A DNA stretch of 64,000 nucleotides from Sphingomonas turrisvirgatae (GCF_001721295.1 NZ_MDDS01000024.1:1-64000), one strand, 5' to 3'. Shown: positions 36,431 through 46,118, numbered from the stretch's first letter. Program-made: numbers and translations. Notes: a model not told the origin generated them from the sequence alone.

Positions 36431-37675
36431 ATGACGATCGAAGAAGCGGGCCCGGCAGAGGCGCGGGGGGAAACCAAACGATTCCGTGCCAAGCGCGACG
36501 CGATCCTCGCGGCGGCCGCCGACGTCATCAACGAACAGAGCGCGAAGGGGATGACCTTCGCCGATGTCGCGCAACGCGTCGGCCTCAATACGACCAGTGT
36601 CACCTATTATTTCAAGCGCAAGGAAGACCTTGCCGCCGCCGCGTTCGAAGTGACGCTCGACCGACTGGATGCGATGCTCGACGCGGCGCATGGCGAAGCA
36701 ACGCCCGAAGCGCGCGTCGCCCGCTACCTCGACACCAATATGGAGCGGCTGGCGCGGATCCAGCGCGGCGAGGAAAAGGCATTCGCGATCCTGTCCGACC
36801 TGCGCGCCATGGAGGGTGAGGTGCGCCAGCGGCTGATGCAGCGCTGGCAACAGATCTTCCGCAAGACGCGCGCGCTATGGGGCACCGATGGCGGTCGGGC
36901 ACAGACCGATTTGCGCGGGGCACGCGCGCATGTGCTGCTCGAAAACACCTTCTGGTTGCCCGCGTGGCTCGTCCGCTACGAGATCGACGAATATAATCGC
37001 GTCGGCAAACGGCTGATGGATGTCTTCCGCCACGGCATCGCGACCCCCGGCGACAGCTGGGCGCCGCGCCTGCTCGACCTCACGCATGACGAGGCGGAGC
37101 CGGGGCGCGAGGCATTCCTGCTCGCCGCCACGCGCCTGATCAACGAACTCGGCTATCGCGGCGCCTCGGTGCAGAAGATCGCGAGCGAGCTCAACGTCAC
37201 CAAGGGCAGCTTCTACCATCATCTCGATGCCAAGGACGAACTGGTGATCGAATGCTACAAGCGCAGCTTCGACATCATCGCCGACGCGCAGCGTTTGTCC
37301 GAGGAACTGCCCGGCAATCAATGGCAGCGGCTAACCAGCGTGATCGCGACGCTGCTCGATTTCCAGTTCTCCGAAAAAGGCCCGCTGCTGCGCACTACCG
37401 CGCTAAATGGCCTTGAGCCGCGCGTGCGGACCACGATGATCGACCGCTCGAACCGCATCGCGCGCCGCTATTCCGGCATGTTGTCGGACGGCATTGCGGA
37501 AGGATCGATCCGCGCCATCGACCCGCTCGTCGCCAGCCAGACGATGATGGCGATGCAGAACGCCGCGTTCGACATGCGCAAATGGGCCGGCACCATGCCG
37601 CGCGAGCGTGCCATCGCGCTCTATGGCTCGACCATCGCGTTCGGCCTGTTTGACGATGCGGTGCTCGACGGCTGA
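36431..37675 (+). CDS. Fused double-TetR transcription regulator
   Basis: 414 aa, twice normal TetR length. Two TetR-type helix-turn-helix units: GMTFADVAQRVGLNTTSVTYYF (about residues 40-61) and GYRGASVQKIASELNVTKGSFYHH (about 241-264), each followed by its own helical ligand-binding domain. A single continuous frame with no sign of a stop between halves. It would bind a palindrome as an intramolecular pseudo-dimer or link two sites. Divergent from the dehydrogenase operon, so probably its regulator, perhaps responding to an acyl-CoA. Confidence 0.88.
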   Translation: MTIEEAGPAEARGETKRFRAKRDAILAAAADVINEQSAKGMTFADVAQRVGLNTTSVTYYFKRKEDLAAAAFEVTLDRLDAMLDAAHGEATPEARVARYLDTNMERLARIQRGEEKAFAILSDLRAMEGEVRQRLMQRWQQIFRKTRALWGTDGGRAQTDLRGARAHVLLENTFWLPAWLVRYEIDEYNRVGKRLMDVFRHGIATPGDSWAPRLLDLTHDEAEPGREAFLLAATRLINELGYRGASVQKIASELNVTKGSFYHHLDAKDELVIECYKRSFDIIADAQRLSEELPGNQWQRLTSVIATLLDFQFSEKGPLLRTTALNGLEPRVRTTMIDRSNRIARRYSGMLSDGIAEGSIRAIDPLVASQTMMAMQNAAFDMRKWAGTMPRERAIALYGSTIAFGLFDDAVLDG

Positions 37676-37694
37676 ACGCGCTGCGCACCGCCCC

Positions 37695-37735
37695 GGCGCG
37701 CCGTGTAACGTCCATTCCGGACTGAACGGCGCGCC
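37695..37735 (+). terminator. GC-rich hairpin after the TetR gene
   Basis: GGCGCGCCGT (37695-37704) and ACGGCGCGCC (37726-37735) are perfect 10-base complements with a 21-base loop, 20 bases after the regulator's stop. No T-run. Terminator-like structure or protective hairpin; it precedes the TPR gene's ribosome-binding site. Confidence 0.45.
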
Positions 37736-37785
37736 TATCTCGCGCTTCCTTCCGCTATATCGCTGGCACGAGGGGAGGATTCGCC

Positions 37786-38484
37786 ATGCGCCTGCGTCGC
37801 AACTGCCTGCTTGCAGCCATGCTGCTGTCGCTCCCGTGGGGCACCGCCGCGGCGAGCGGACAGGACGGCGCAGCGCCGCCCGCAACGCTCACCGGCACCG
37901 ATGCGCGCTCGCGCTCGCTCTACCTCACACTGATCCGCAACCTGCGCCGCGCGGGACAGGTCCATGCGGCGCTTGCGCATCTCGATGCATTCGACCGCCA
38001 GTTTCCGCGCTCTGACGACGCGGCCCTGCTGCGCGGCGACTGCCTGACCGATATCGCCCGCCATGCCGAGGCGGCGGCAGTGTTTCAGAAACTGACGCGC
38101 GGCAAGCAGGCGGCCGCCGCCGCTTATGCCGGGCTCGGCCGCATCGATGCCTTGAGCGAGCGTTGGGCGGCCGCCGCCGCAAATTACGCGCTGGCCGTGC
38201 AGCGCGCGCCGACCATGGCCGCCTATCTCAGTGACTATGGCTTCGTGCTGCTGCGCGCGCAGCGTCCTCGCGACGCCGTGTTCCGCCTGCGCCAGGCGGT
38301 GGAACTCGACGCCGGTGACGCGCGTGCGCGCAACAACCTCATCCTTGCGCTCGCCGCCTCCGGCGACGATGCCGCGGCACGACAACTGCTCGCAACGGTC
38401 GCCGACCCGCAGCAGAAGGCGGATCTGGAAGCGGAGCTGGCGAGGCCCGCAGTCGCCGCCGCGACCGCTCAGCCCGCCAGCTAG
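37786..38484 (+). CDS. Secreted TPR protein, TadD-like
   Basis: 232 aa with an N-terminal signal peptide (LLAAMLLSLPWGTAAASG) and about four TPR-like helical repeats (for example AAYAGLGRIDALSERWAAAAANYALAVQRAP). It resembles TadD, the TPR lipoprotein/periplasmic factor of Flp pilus assembly, but lacks a lipobox. It is convergent with cpaA and its TAG and the opposite TAG share the palindrome CTAG at 38481-38484. GAGGGGAGGA precedes the ATG. The pilus link rests on position and fold. Confidence 0.75.
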   Translation: MRLRRNCLLAAMLLSLPWGTAAASGQDGAAPPATLTGTDARSRSLYLTLIRNLRRAGQVHAALAHLDAFDRQFPRSDDAALLRGDCLTDIARHAEAAAVFQKLTRGKQAAAAAYAGLGRIDALSERWAAAAANYALAVQRAPTMAAYLSDYGFVLLRAQRPRDAVFRLRQAVELDAGDARARNNLILALAASGDDAAARQLLATVADPQQKADLEAELARPAVAAATAQPAS

Positions 38485-38948
38485 AAGGATGCGCCCGTTA
38501 CGAAGATCAGCGCGAGGCTGACGGCCAGAAACGGCCCGAACGGGATCGCGGCCTTCAGGTCCAGCTTGCGCCACGGGGTCCGGGCCAACGTGAACAGCAG
38601 GGCGAGCAGGCTGGCGCACACGAACACCAGGGTAGTGCCCACGAAACCGACCCACAGGCTCGCCGCAGCCAGGAATTTGACATCGCCCAGCCCCAGCGTG
38701 CCGCGTCGCCGCAACAGCTTCATCACGCCGATCAGCGCCAGGAACAGCGCGATGATCGCGATCGGCGCCGCCAGCGCCCAGGCGAGCGACTGCCAGTTCG
38801 GTGCCGTCAGCATGCGAAAGCCGATGCCGGTCGTCGCGAGCATGACGTTGAGGCTGTTCGGAATCCGCCGCACACGCAGGTCGACAACCGTGATCGGCAC
38901 GAGCAGCAGCAACAGCATCGCCGCCGCCACGATCTCGATCATATCCAT
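38481..38948 (-). CDS. cpaA: Prepilin peptidase CpaA/TadV
   Basis: 155 aa polytopic aspartyl protease of the A24 family that processes Flp prepilin. The two catalytic Asp are in VDLRVRRIPN and GLGDVKFLAA (GxGD). About five hydrophobic segments. Start at 38948 (MDMIEI) overlaps the tadE stop as TGATG. Last gene of the pilus operon. Shorter than type IV PilD peptidases and without their methyltransferase domain, as usual for this class. Confidence 0.92.
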   Translation of the reverse strand: MDMIEIVAAAMLLLLLVPITVVDLRVRRIPNSLNVMLATTGIGFRMLTAPNWQSLAWALAAPIAIIALFLALIGVMKLLRRRGTLGLGDVKFLAAASLWVGFVGTTLVFVCASLLALLFTLARTPWRKLDLKAAIPFGPFLAVSLALIFVTGASF

Positions 38949-39436
38949 CAATAGCCTCCATTGGCGACGGTGACCGAAAAGGACACGGTGGTCGGCGCCT
39001 GACCGTTTCCGCCGACCGAGGCGATCAGGCCATAGAACCAGCCAAATCCGAACTCGCTGACCGGATAGGCGACCGAAACGCGATAGGCCGGCCGCCCGCC
39101 CGATACCGTCGCTTGCGTCGTCACCGTCGCTCGTGCGGGGTTGAGCAGCGGCTGATATCCGGTGAGCAGCGCGTCCACCCGCTCGCGCGCCAGTTGCGAG
39201 CGTTCGGCATTGGTGAATCCGCCGATCGAAGCCCGCGCACCCTCTGCCGATCCATGGATCACGGCGACGAAGGTGGCGAAATAGATCGCGAAGATCATCG
39301 TCCCGAACACCAGCAACAGGAACAGCGGGGCGACGAGCGCGAATTCGAGCGCGACCGCGCCGTTCGACGCCGACAGCCGCCGGGCGGCACGGCCCCATGC
39401 TCGCTTCATCCGTCGCCCCCGCGTTCCGGACTTCAT
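38948..39436 (-). CDS. tadE: TadE-like minor pseudopilin
   Basis: 162 aa. A basic N-terminal segment then GAVALEFALVAPLFLLLVFGTMIFAIY: the Gly, hydrophobic stretch and Glu are the TadE pattern recognised by prepilin peptidase. The remaining exported domain has no further recognisable motif. ATG at 39436 overlaps the stop of flp (TGATG); later ATGs (39409) are less consistent with the operon pattern. Confidence 0.88.
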   Translation of the reverse strand: MKSGTRGRRMKRAWGRAARRLSASNGAVALEFALVAPLFLLLVFGTMIFAIYFATFVAVIHGSAEGARASIGGFTNAERSQLARERVDALLTGYQPLLNPARATVTTQATVSGGRPAYRVSVAYPVSEFGFGWFYGLIASVGGNGQAPTTVSFSVTVANGGY

Positions 39437-39612
39437 CAAAGCGTCGTGTTGGTCAGACGATCGCCGATCGCTTCGAAGGCGGTCGTCAACGATCCGCTGA
39501 ATGCGGTGACCGCAGCCGCCACGGCGGCGATGATGAGCACGGCGAGCACGGCATATTCCACCGCGGTGACACCATCGTCTTCGGCGACGAACAGCTTGAT
39601 CTTGTTCAACAT
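39436..39612 (-). CDS. flp: Flp/Fap pilin
   Basis: 58 aa. Small prepilin with a short leader ending in DDGVTAVEYAVLAVLI, where cleavage should fall after Gly and Glu-Tyr begins the conserved helix. This is the major subunit of the Flp pilus, a thin bundle-forming fibre used in adhesion. AAGGAA precedes the ATG. Sixty-one bases separate it from tadG, so it could also have a separate promoter, a plausible way to make much more pilin than machinery. Confidence 0.93.
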   Translation of the reverse strand: MLNKIKLFVAEDDGVTAVEYAVLAVLIIAAVAAAVTAFSGSLTTAFEAIGDRLTNTTL

Positions 39613-39673
39613 GGCAGGTTCCTTCCTTGGGGCACGAACTGGCCCACCGGCGCTGCCCAGGCGCCGGGGGAAT

Positions 39674-41503
39674 TCACGAAACGAGAACCGGATGGCCGCA
39701 CCGCACGCCGGTGACGGCAACGTCGACATAGCCAAGCTGGACGCCCAGCGTGCGCAGCAGGCCATCGACCACGCCGTCCAGGCCGGTCAGCACGGGATCG
39801 AGCACGGTATAGAGCGCACCGACCTGGCTACCCTGAAGCGTCACCGGCAACAGGCAGCCGCCGAGCAGCGACAGCGTGCACGCACGCACCGACAGCGTCT
39901 CGGCAAGCCCGCCCAGCAGGTTGCCGGCCAGCTGCGTGCTGGTCGCCCGCGCTCGCACGACCGACGATGCGGTCTGGGTGCCGCTCGCCGGTCGCCCGAT
40001 CACGCCGGTCGAGGTCGGCGGCAACGGCTGGCTCACCGTCCCGCTCGGCTGAACGAAGTTCAGCGTGCGGCTCGGTGCCAGCGTCGATCCGATGGCGACG
40101 TGCGCCCGCGCGCTGGTTTCGGCCAGCGTCAGGATGCCCGGCAGGCCAAGGTTGAGGATGCGCACCGGACGGATCTGCGACAGCGCCACCGGCTGGCTGA
40201 AATTGTTCATCGCCTCGTCGGCCGGCGCACCGATATAGACGTTGGCGACCCCGCCATTGGCGCTGACCGTGACGGTCGTGTCCCGCGCCGGATCGCCCGA
40301 ACAGGCGATCTCGTCGATTTGTGCGTCGCCGCTCGCCGCCTCGATATACAGCGGCACGCGAACGCCCGTGCCAAGCTGCGGCACCAGGTTAAGGACCTCG
40401 AGCTCCAGCTTCAGTCGCACCTGCGCGCTGTGCACGCGCGTGCCTTCGGGACCGAAGGCGAAATAGGGCCGCACCGGCGGCTCGATCGCAGTGGCCGCGA
40501 CGCGAATGCTGGCGAGGTTGCCGATGCCGAATGTGCTTGCCGGCACCGTTGCGAAATGATTGCCGTCGGCCAGTTGCAGGCTGAAGCTGGTCAGCTGCAT
40601 CAGGTTGATGCCGGCGCGCAGCGCGCTGGTGCTGGCGCGATCGCCCACCTGGCGCGTCTGCCACAGGCCAAGGTCGAACAGGCGACCAAGCGCGATGGCA
40701 GGGTTTCCCGCGATCTGCCCCTGCAACGCCTGCAGTCCGGCGATGGCGGCGCTCACCTCCGCCACCTGGCCTTGCGCGGCCAGTGCGGCGATCTGCGCGG
40801 CGATCACGTCGCGTACCCCGACATCGGCTTGCAGCAGCTGCTCGTAAGTGCCGCCGGTCACGCCCAAACGCGTCGCCAGCGCGTCGAAAAAGGTCAGCGC
40901 GTCGACATTCGTCCTCAGCAACCCGTCATATTGCGCGGCACTAAGCGACACCGATCCCCCAACCAGCGACGACAGCACCGCATTGGCCAGGCCCGCATTC
41001 AGGCTGGCGATACCAGTCCCCGCCTCGATACCCGCCTGGTTGATCCGGGCGGCGGTCGAAACCACGCTGATCCGCCGCTCCGCCCGCTCACTGAACAGGC
41101 GTGAAAGAAACAGTGGCGAGCCCAGCCCCGTCTCGATCCGCACGGCGTTGCCGGTGGTGTCGATCGCGTCGCTGCACCCGACGCTGCGAAAGCGCTGGCC
41201 GACGCCTTCGCCGGTGCAATATTGCCCGGTCGCGAAGGTCAGCACCGCCTCGGCCGGGTCCAGCCCATTCGCCACCAGCGTAGCATTTGCCGCATCGCGC
41301 GCCGCCACCGCATCTTCCGCATAGGGGGCGGCAGCGAGCGCGGCAACGTCGGTCGCCGCCTGCAGCTGCCGACGCTGCGCGTACCAGACGCTGCTGTCGG
41401 TCACCAAACCGACCATGCCGATCAGCACCGCGAGCAAGACTGCGGTGGCAGGCGCGATGGCCCCCTGATCGGCGGCCAGCCAAGTGAACCGGGCGCGCGT
41501 CAT
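39674..41503 (-). CDS. tadG: TadG-like pilus protein
   Basis: 609 aa. N-terminal TadE/TadG helix (DQGAIAPATAVLLAVLIGMVGLVTD) followed by QRRQLQAATDVAALAAA, then a large exported domain rich in Ala, Val and Gly with no von Willebrand A motif that I can identify (no clear MIDAS DxSxS). Likely a periplasmic anchored part of the pilus system. Overlaps the small gene upstream by ATGA. Confidence 0.85.
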   Translation of the reverse strand: MTRARFTWLAADQGAIAPATAVLLAVLIGMVGLVTDSSVWYAQRRQLQAATDVAALAAAPYAEDAVAARDAANATLVANGLDPAEAVLTFATGQYCTGEGVGQRFRSVGCSDAIDTTGNAVRIETGLGSPLFLSRLFSERAERRISVVSTAARINQAGIEAGTGIASLNAGLANAVLSSLVGGSVSLSAAQYDGLLRTNVDALTFFDALATRLGVTGGTYEQLLQADVGVRDVIAAQIAALAAQGQVAEVSAAIAGLQALQGQIAGNPAIALGRLFDLGLWQTRQVGDRASTSALRAGINLMQLTSFSLQLADGNHFATVPASTFGIGNLASIRVAATAIEPPVRPYFAFGPEGTRVHSAQVRLKLELEVLNLVPQLGTGVRVPLYIEAASGDAQIDEIACSGDPARDTTVTVSANGGVANVYIGAPADEAMNNFSQPVALSQIRPVRILNLGLPGILTLAETSARAHVAIGSTLAPSRTLNFVQPSGTVSQPLPPTSTGVIGRPASGTQTASSVVRARATSTQLAGNLLGGLAETLSVRACTLSLLGGCLLPVTLQGSQVGALYTVLDPVLTGLDGVVDGLLRTLGVQLGYVDVAVTGVRCGHPVLVS

Positions 41504-41799
41504 CGACCGGGCCGATCCCCGCCCATCTCGCGCTTCGGCTCGATCATCTGGCCGATGCGCGCGTGATATTTCTTCATGATCGCCACCGCCTCGGCCGCGC
41601 TCATCGTCGCACGCTCGGCCGGGGCCGGTGCGGCGAACTGCCGCTCCATCGCTTCGCGCGCCGTGACGCGGGGTGCCGGCTCATCCTTCGCCCAGGCCAG
41701 GCTCGGCGCAATCAGCCCCGCGGCGATCACCAGTTCGGCAACGCACCGCCGCCGCTTCGCTCGCCAGTAAATCCGCAATGCCATCCTCTCGCTCCTCAT
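41500..41799 (-). CDS. Small secreted protein in the tad operon
   Basis: 99 aa, or 94 aa if the ATG at 41784, which has AGGAGCGAGAGG in front, is used. N-terminal signal-like segment (VAELVIAAGLIAPSLAWA, likely cleaved) then a short charged helical domain (AREAMERQF, AAEAVAIMKKYHARIG). Overlaps tadC (ATGA) and tadG (ATGA), so it belongs to the operon. Not recognised as a named Tad component. Confidence 0.75.
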   Translation of the reverse strand: MRSERMALRIYWRAKRRRCVAELVIAAGLIAPSLAWAKDEPAPRVTAREAMERQFAAPAPAERATMSAAEAVAIMKKYHARIGQMIEPKREMGGDRPGR

Positions 41800-42701
41800 T
41801 TGCTGCTGCTGATCTTCTTGATGGTGGTGCCCAGCGTCGACACGGCTGGCCCAGCCAGCACGATCATCAGCGCCGGCATCAGCAGCACCAGCATTGCGAT
41901 CGTCATCTGGGTCGTCTTGCGGCCGATCGCTTCGCGCGCGACGAACACGCGCCGCTCGGCGAATTCGCGCGCGAACTCGCGCAGCGTCGGGGCAAGCTCG
42001 GTGCCTTGCGCCAGCGACTGGCGCAGCACGCTCGCCAGTTCGCGCGCGCCGTCCACGCTCAGCCGGTCGGACCAGCGGCCGAGCGCCAGGTCATAGGGCA
42101 TGCCGCGCGCGATATCCTCGACCAGCGCCTGGGTGGCGATCCGGGTGAGCGGCGCGGCGCGCCCTTCGCTCGCGGCAAAGCTGCGGAAACACTGGTCCAC
42201 GCTCGCGCCGCTCTCGACCATCATCACCATGATATCGAGCGTGAAGGGCAGTTCGGCGCGGATTTGCCGCGCCCGCCGCGCGCTGCGCATGTGCAGCACC
42301 AGCCGGGTGAGCAGGAACACCGCCGCCGACACGGCGACCGGCAGGGCGACACGCAACGCGCCCGGCAGGCCGGTGAGCGACAGCAGCCAGTACAGCGCCA
42401 CCCCGCTCCCCAGCGTCGCGCCCAGTCGCGCCAGCCCGAACATCAGCACGCCGTTCTTCGAAACATAGCCTGCCGCGCCCAGCTGCCGATCGATCTCGGC
42501 GCGCGCTTCGCCCCCACCCGCCAGCAGCGTCGCAAGCGCAGACCGATCCCGCTCCGTCGCGGGCTCGGCCGGTTGCGTCAGCGCATCGAGCCGCGCGCCA
42601 AGCCGCCGCTCGCCCGCAAGCTGCATCGTGCCGCGCGTCAGCAGTCCGGCGCACAACAGCCCGGCCAGCGCCATCAGCGCGAATTCCGCCACGCCCCACA
42701 T
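41796..42701 (-). CDS. tadC: Pilus assembly platform protein TadC
   Basis: 301 aa inner-membrane protein of the type II secretion F family. One or two N-terminal helices, the cytosolic domain LPFTLDIMVMMVESGASVDQCF and ELASVLRQSLAQGTELAPTL, and two helices at the C-terminus (TIAMLVLLMPALMIVL). With TadB it forms the platform for the CpaF ATPase. TGATG overlap with tadB. Confidence 0.92.
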   Translation of the reverse strand: MWGVAEFALMALAGLLCAGLLTRGTMQLAGERRLGARLDALTQPAEPATERDRSALATLLAGGGEARAEIDRQLGAAGYVSKNGVLMFGLARLGATLGSGVALYWLLSLTGLPGALRVALPVAVSAAVFLLTRLVLHMRSARRARQIRAELPFTLDIMVMMVESGASVDQCFRSFAASEGRAAPLTRIATQALVEDIARGMPYDLALGRWSDRLSVDGARELASVLRQSLAQGTELAPTLREFAREFAERRVFVAREAIGRKTTQMTIAMLVLLMPALMIVLAGPAVSTLGTTIKKISSSK

Positions 42702-43627
42702 CAGAATTGCAGCCGCATGAGGCGACGCATGACCAGCACGCCGACGGTCTGGAAGCCGAGCCCGACGAGTAACAGCCGCCGCCCGCCTGCGGTCTCCCAC
42801 ATATAGCGCATATAGTCATAGTTGATTGCCGAGATGAGCAGGAAGGCGAGCGGCGGCAGGCCGCACAGCACCGCGGCGGACAGTCGCGTCTCCGCACTCG
42901 CCGCCTTCAACTCGCGTATCACCCGCGCCCGGTCGCGCAGCAATGTCGCGAGCGCCACCAGCATCGGCGCGATACTGCCGCCAGTCCGCTGGTTGGTGCG
43001 TACCGCCGCGACGACCATGTGCAGTTCGGTCAGGTCGATCCGCTCGGCGACCGCATCCAGCGCATCGCTCACCGACGCGCCGTTGGCGATGCGGCGCACG
43101 GCCGGATCGAGGTAGCGGCGCACCGCCACGCCCGCGTCGTTCGTCGCTTTTGTCAGCGCCTGCTGAAACGAGTTGCCGACCAGCAACAGCTGGCGGATCG
43201 CCTCGAGATAATGCGGCAGCAGGTCGATGAACTGACCGATGCGGCGATCAGCCAGATGCTTGATCCACAACAACGGCAGTGCCCCGCCGGCAAGCAGCGC
43301 CAGCACGAGGCCCAGCACGCCCGCCAGCCATGTCGCCACCATGACGGCGAGCAACAGCGTCACGCCATAGCCGTTCAGGAAACGCGCCGCGATCGTCACG
43401 TCCGCCCGCGCCAGGTTGCGCTTCAGGAAAGCCGGAACCCGTGCTTCGATCCATGCAAGCCAGGGCAAGTCGGACCGCGCCACTGCCACCGCGCTCGGGC
43501 GCAGCGCGCTCAGCCGGGTGTCCAGCACCAGCGCCGCCGCCGCTCGCTCGCGCAACATCCGCTGCGCCGCCACCGCCACGGTCAGCATCAGCGCCAGCCC
43601 GCTCAGCAGAAACGCCAGGGTCATCAT
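42701..43627 (-). CDS. tadB: Pilus assembly platform protein TadB
   Basis: 308 aa. Same F-family fold as TadC: an N-terminal helix, RRIGQFIDLLPHYLEAIRQLLLVGNSFQQAL, VVAAVRTNQRTGGSIAPML and hydrophobic C-terminal segments. ATG at 43627 overlaps the cpaF stop (ATGA); the GTG at 43636 and ATG at 43624 are alternatives. Basic loop residues suit cytoplasmic contact with the ATPase. Confidence 0.92.
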   Translation of the reverse strand: MMTLAFLLSGLALMLTVAVAAQRMLRERAAAALVLDTRLSALRPSAVAVARSDLPWLAWIEARVPAFLKRNLARADVTIAARFLNGYGVTLLLAVMVATWLAGVLGLVLALLAGGALPLLWIKHLADRRIGQFIDLLPHYLEAIRQLLLVGNSFQQALTKATNDAGVAVRRYLDPAVRRIANGASVSDALDAVAERIDLTELHMVVAAVRTNQRTGGSIAPMLVALATLLRDRARVIRELKAASAETRLSAAVLCGLPPLAFLLISAINYDYMRYMWETAGGRRLLLVGLGFQTVGVLVMRRLMRLQF

Positions 43628-44952
43628 GCCGCCCACCCCTGCGCCACGCTCACCGGCCGCTTGAGCCGATCGGCGAAGAACGGCCGGTTCGACAACTGCT
43701 CGAACCCGCCCTCCCCCGACATCGGCGAGACCGGCACGAAGCGATAAAGCTGGTTGAGCACGAAGGTGTCGCCCTCAAGCCCCATCACCTCGGCAATGGA
43801 ATGGATGCGCCGCCGCCCATCGCCCATGCGCTGAATGTGCACGATCAGCTCGATGCTGCTCGCAATGTAGCGGCGCAGCGTCTTAAGGTCGGTCTGCAGG
43901 CCGCCGAAATTCAGCAGCATCTCGATCCGCGAGAGCGCCTCCCGGTCGCTGTTGGCGTGGACGGTCGCCATCGACCCGGCATGGCCGGTGCTCATCGCCT
44001 GAAGCATCTCGACCGCCTCGGTCCCGCGCACCTCGCCCAGGATGATGCGATCCGGCCGCATGCGCAGTGCGTTGCGGAGCAGGTCGCGCGCCGGCACCTC
44101 GCGCGCGCCATCCAGCGTCGGCGGCCGCGTCTCCAGCCGCACGACATGGCTCTGGCGCAGGCGCAGTTCGGCCGCGTCCTCGATCGTGATCAGCCGCTCG
44201 CGCTCGCCGATATAGCCGGACAGGGTGTTGAGCAGCGTCGTCTTGCCCGATCCGGTGCCGCCACAGATCAGGATGTTCAACCGCGATTCCACCGCATTTG
44301 CCAGGAACGCCAGCATCGCATCGTCCATCGCGCCGGTGCGGACATATTCCTGCCCCGTCATCGGCTCGGGCTTGAACTTGCGGATCGACAGCATCGGGCC
44401 GTCCAGCGCGATCGGCGGCACGATCACATTGACGCGCGATCCATCGGCCAGCCGCGCGTCGACGAACGGCGAGGCTTCGTCCACGCGCCGGCCGATGGCG
44501 CTGACGATGCGCTGGATGATGGTCATCAGATGCGCATCGTCGCGGAAGCGCGCGGGCGCGATCTCCAGCTGCCCGGCGCGCTCGACGAACACATGCCGCG
44601 CGCCATTGACGATGATATCGTCGATGCTAGGGTCGGCGAGCAGCGGGTCGAGCGGCCCGAGCCCCGTGATCTCGTGATAGATATCGTCGGCCAGCCACAC
44701 CCGCTCGGCCGAGTTGAGCGCCAGGCCTTCCCGAAGGGCTTGCCGCTGGATGCCCTCCTCGATCGTCGTGCGCACGGCGCGCGCGGAGCTGGCGTCCGCC
44801 GCGATGTTGCGCAGGTCGAGCAGTTCGAGCACCTGAGCAAAGATCGTGAACTTGGTCGCCTGATAGGCGTCGCTCAGGCCGAACGCCGCCGCGGCATCGG
44901 GCAGCGTGCCGATCGAACTCGGGGCGGTCCAGGCAGAGGAAAGCATGGTCAT
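43624..44952 (-). CDS. cpaF: Flp pilus assembly/secretion ATPase CpaF (TadA)
   Basis: 442 aa. Walker [10 protein letters not shown] at residues 231-239, Asp box [12 protein letters not shown], Walker [13 protein letters not shown] and the His box [14 protein letters not shown]: a complete secretion ATPase of the CpaF class. Hexameric cytoplasmic motor that drives pilus extension (and, in relatives, retraction). Start at 44952 overlaps the cpaE stop (ATGA); the ATG at 44946 is a second option. Operon member. Confidence 0.95.
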   Translation of the reverse strand: MTMLSSAWTAPSSIGTLPDAAAAFGLSDAYQATKFTIFAQVLELLDLRNIAADASSARAVRTTIEEGIQRQALREGLALNSAERVWLADDIYHEITGLGPLDPLLADPSIDDIIVNGARHVFVERAGQLEIAPARFRDDAHLMTIIQRIVSAIGRRVDEASPFVDARLADGSRVNVIVPPIALDGPMLSIRKFKPEPMTGQEYVRTGAMDDAMLAFLANAVESRLNILICGGTGSGKTTLLNTLSGYIGERERLITIEDAAELRLRQSHVVRLETRPPTLDGAREVPARDLLRNALRMRPDRIILGEVRGTEAVEMLQAMSTGHAGSMATVHANSDREALSRIEMLLNFGGLQTDLKTLRRYIASSIELIVHIQRMGDGRRRIHSIAEVMGLEGDTFVLNQLYRFVPVSPMSGEGGFEQLSNRPFFADRLKRPVSVAQGWAA

Positions 44953-46118
44953 GCCGATTTCCTGCGAAATGCGCCGATCAGGCTGCGCGGCCGCGCCGGC
45001 TCGACGCAGACGGGAACGCCCGCCGCCGCCGCGATCGTCTGGCTCCATGGCGCCCGCGGCTTGGCCAGCACATAGGGGCGGCCGATGTTGAAGCCGTTGA
45101 TCAGCTCGTCGCGCGCATCGGGCAACGCGATCATCTGATCGAGGCCGAGCGCATCGCACATCTTCTGCGGCGACAATTCGATCCGCGGGCTGAACTGGTC
45201 GACCACCAGCTGCACGCGCTCGCTGGCATCGAAGCGGGACGGCAGCGCGTCGAGCAACGCCTTGGCGTGGCGCAACGCCGTCACGGTCTGCGGCACCACC
45301 AGATGTACGCGCGTCGCCCAATCGGACAGTACGTCCAGCACGCCGGGCTCACGCAGGCTACCGGCATTCAGCACCAGGTTGCGGAACAGCGGGCGGATCG
45401 TGCGCAGCGCCGCCAGCAGCCCTTCGTGCGAGATGCCGAGCTGGTCGCTTGCCCGTATCGCCAGCGGTAGGACGCTGAGGCTCGATGGCGCGTGATGGGC
45501 GATGGCGGAGAGCAGCAGCGTGCGGTCCATCCGGCCGATGTCGCGCGCGGCATCGGCCAGCGAATAGGAGATACCGATGTCAAGCGCCGCGCCGGCATCG
45601 CTCGCCGGCAACTGGCAATCGACATACAGCGCCTCCTTGGTGCGGCTCGCGAGCAGCACGGCAAGGTTGAGCGCGAACAGCCCGCCGCCGCCGCCCGCCT
45701 GCGCGTTCAGCACGACTGAAAAGCCGCATGCCTCCCCCGGCCTGCACGGGTCGGTATCCGCCAGCCGCCGCTCGATCTGCGCGCGCAGATTGGCGATCGG
45801 CTCTTCGCGATCGATCACGTCGTTCGACCCCGCGCGCACCGCGGTCAGCACGTCGGCAGCATTGCCCGCGTTGCCGATCGTCACCACCGGCACGTCCCCG
45901 GCCGATGCCGCCACGCTGGCGATGATCTGCGGCAGCATCGCCAGCGTCTCGGGCCCGGCGGCATCGACCAGCACCAGCACCGGCTTCAACATCGCCAGTT
46001 CCGGCGCGAACTTGCTCGGCAGCATCGGCAGCACGCTGACCCCCGCCAGATCGGCGGCGGCGGCACGCACGCGGCCCATCAGGAACTGATCATGGGCAAG
46101 CAGGGCGACCCGGTGCAT
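44949..46118 (-). CDS. cpaE: CpaE/TadZ-like localisation protein with degenerate P-loop
   Basis: 389 aa. N-terminal receiver-like domain (VALLAHDQFLMGRVRAAA) without a clear phospho-Asp site, then a ParA/MinD-type ATPase fold. The deviant Walker A is replaced by QAGGGGGLF (residues 140-148): no Lys and no Ser/Thr, though LYVDCQLPASDAGAALDIG and LVVPQTVTALRHAK keep the fold. TadZ relatives with atypical P-loops are known, so it likely places the pilus at a pole without normal ATP hydrolysis. Fourteen bases after cpaC. Confidence 0.88.
   Translation of the reverse strand: MHRVALLAHDQFLMGRVRAAAADLAGVSVLPMLPSKFAPELAMLKPVLVLVDAAGPETLAMLPQIIASVAASAGDVPVVTIGNAGNAADVLTAVRAGSNDVIDREEPIANLRAQIERRLADTDPCRPGEACGFSVVLNAQAGGGGGLFALNLAVLLASRTKEALYVDCQLPASDAGAALDIGISYSLADAARDIGRMDRTLLLSAIAHHAPSSLSVLPLAIRASDQLGISHEGLLAALRTIRPLFRNLVLNAGSLREPGVLDVLSDWATRVHLVVPQTVTALRHAKALLDALPSRFDASERVQLVVDQFSPRIELSPQKMCDALGLDQMIALPDARDELINGFNIGRPYVLAKPRAPWSQTIAAAAGVPVCVEPARPRSLIGAFRRKSA

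Noticed and set aside
41500..41503. von Willebrand A adhesin in tadG
   Set aside because: The TadG-like protein has the TadE/G N-terminus but I could not find a MIDAS pattern.
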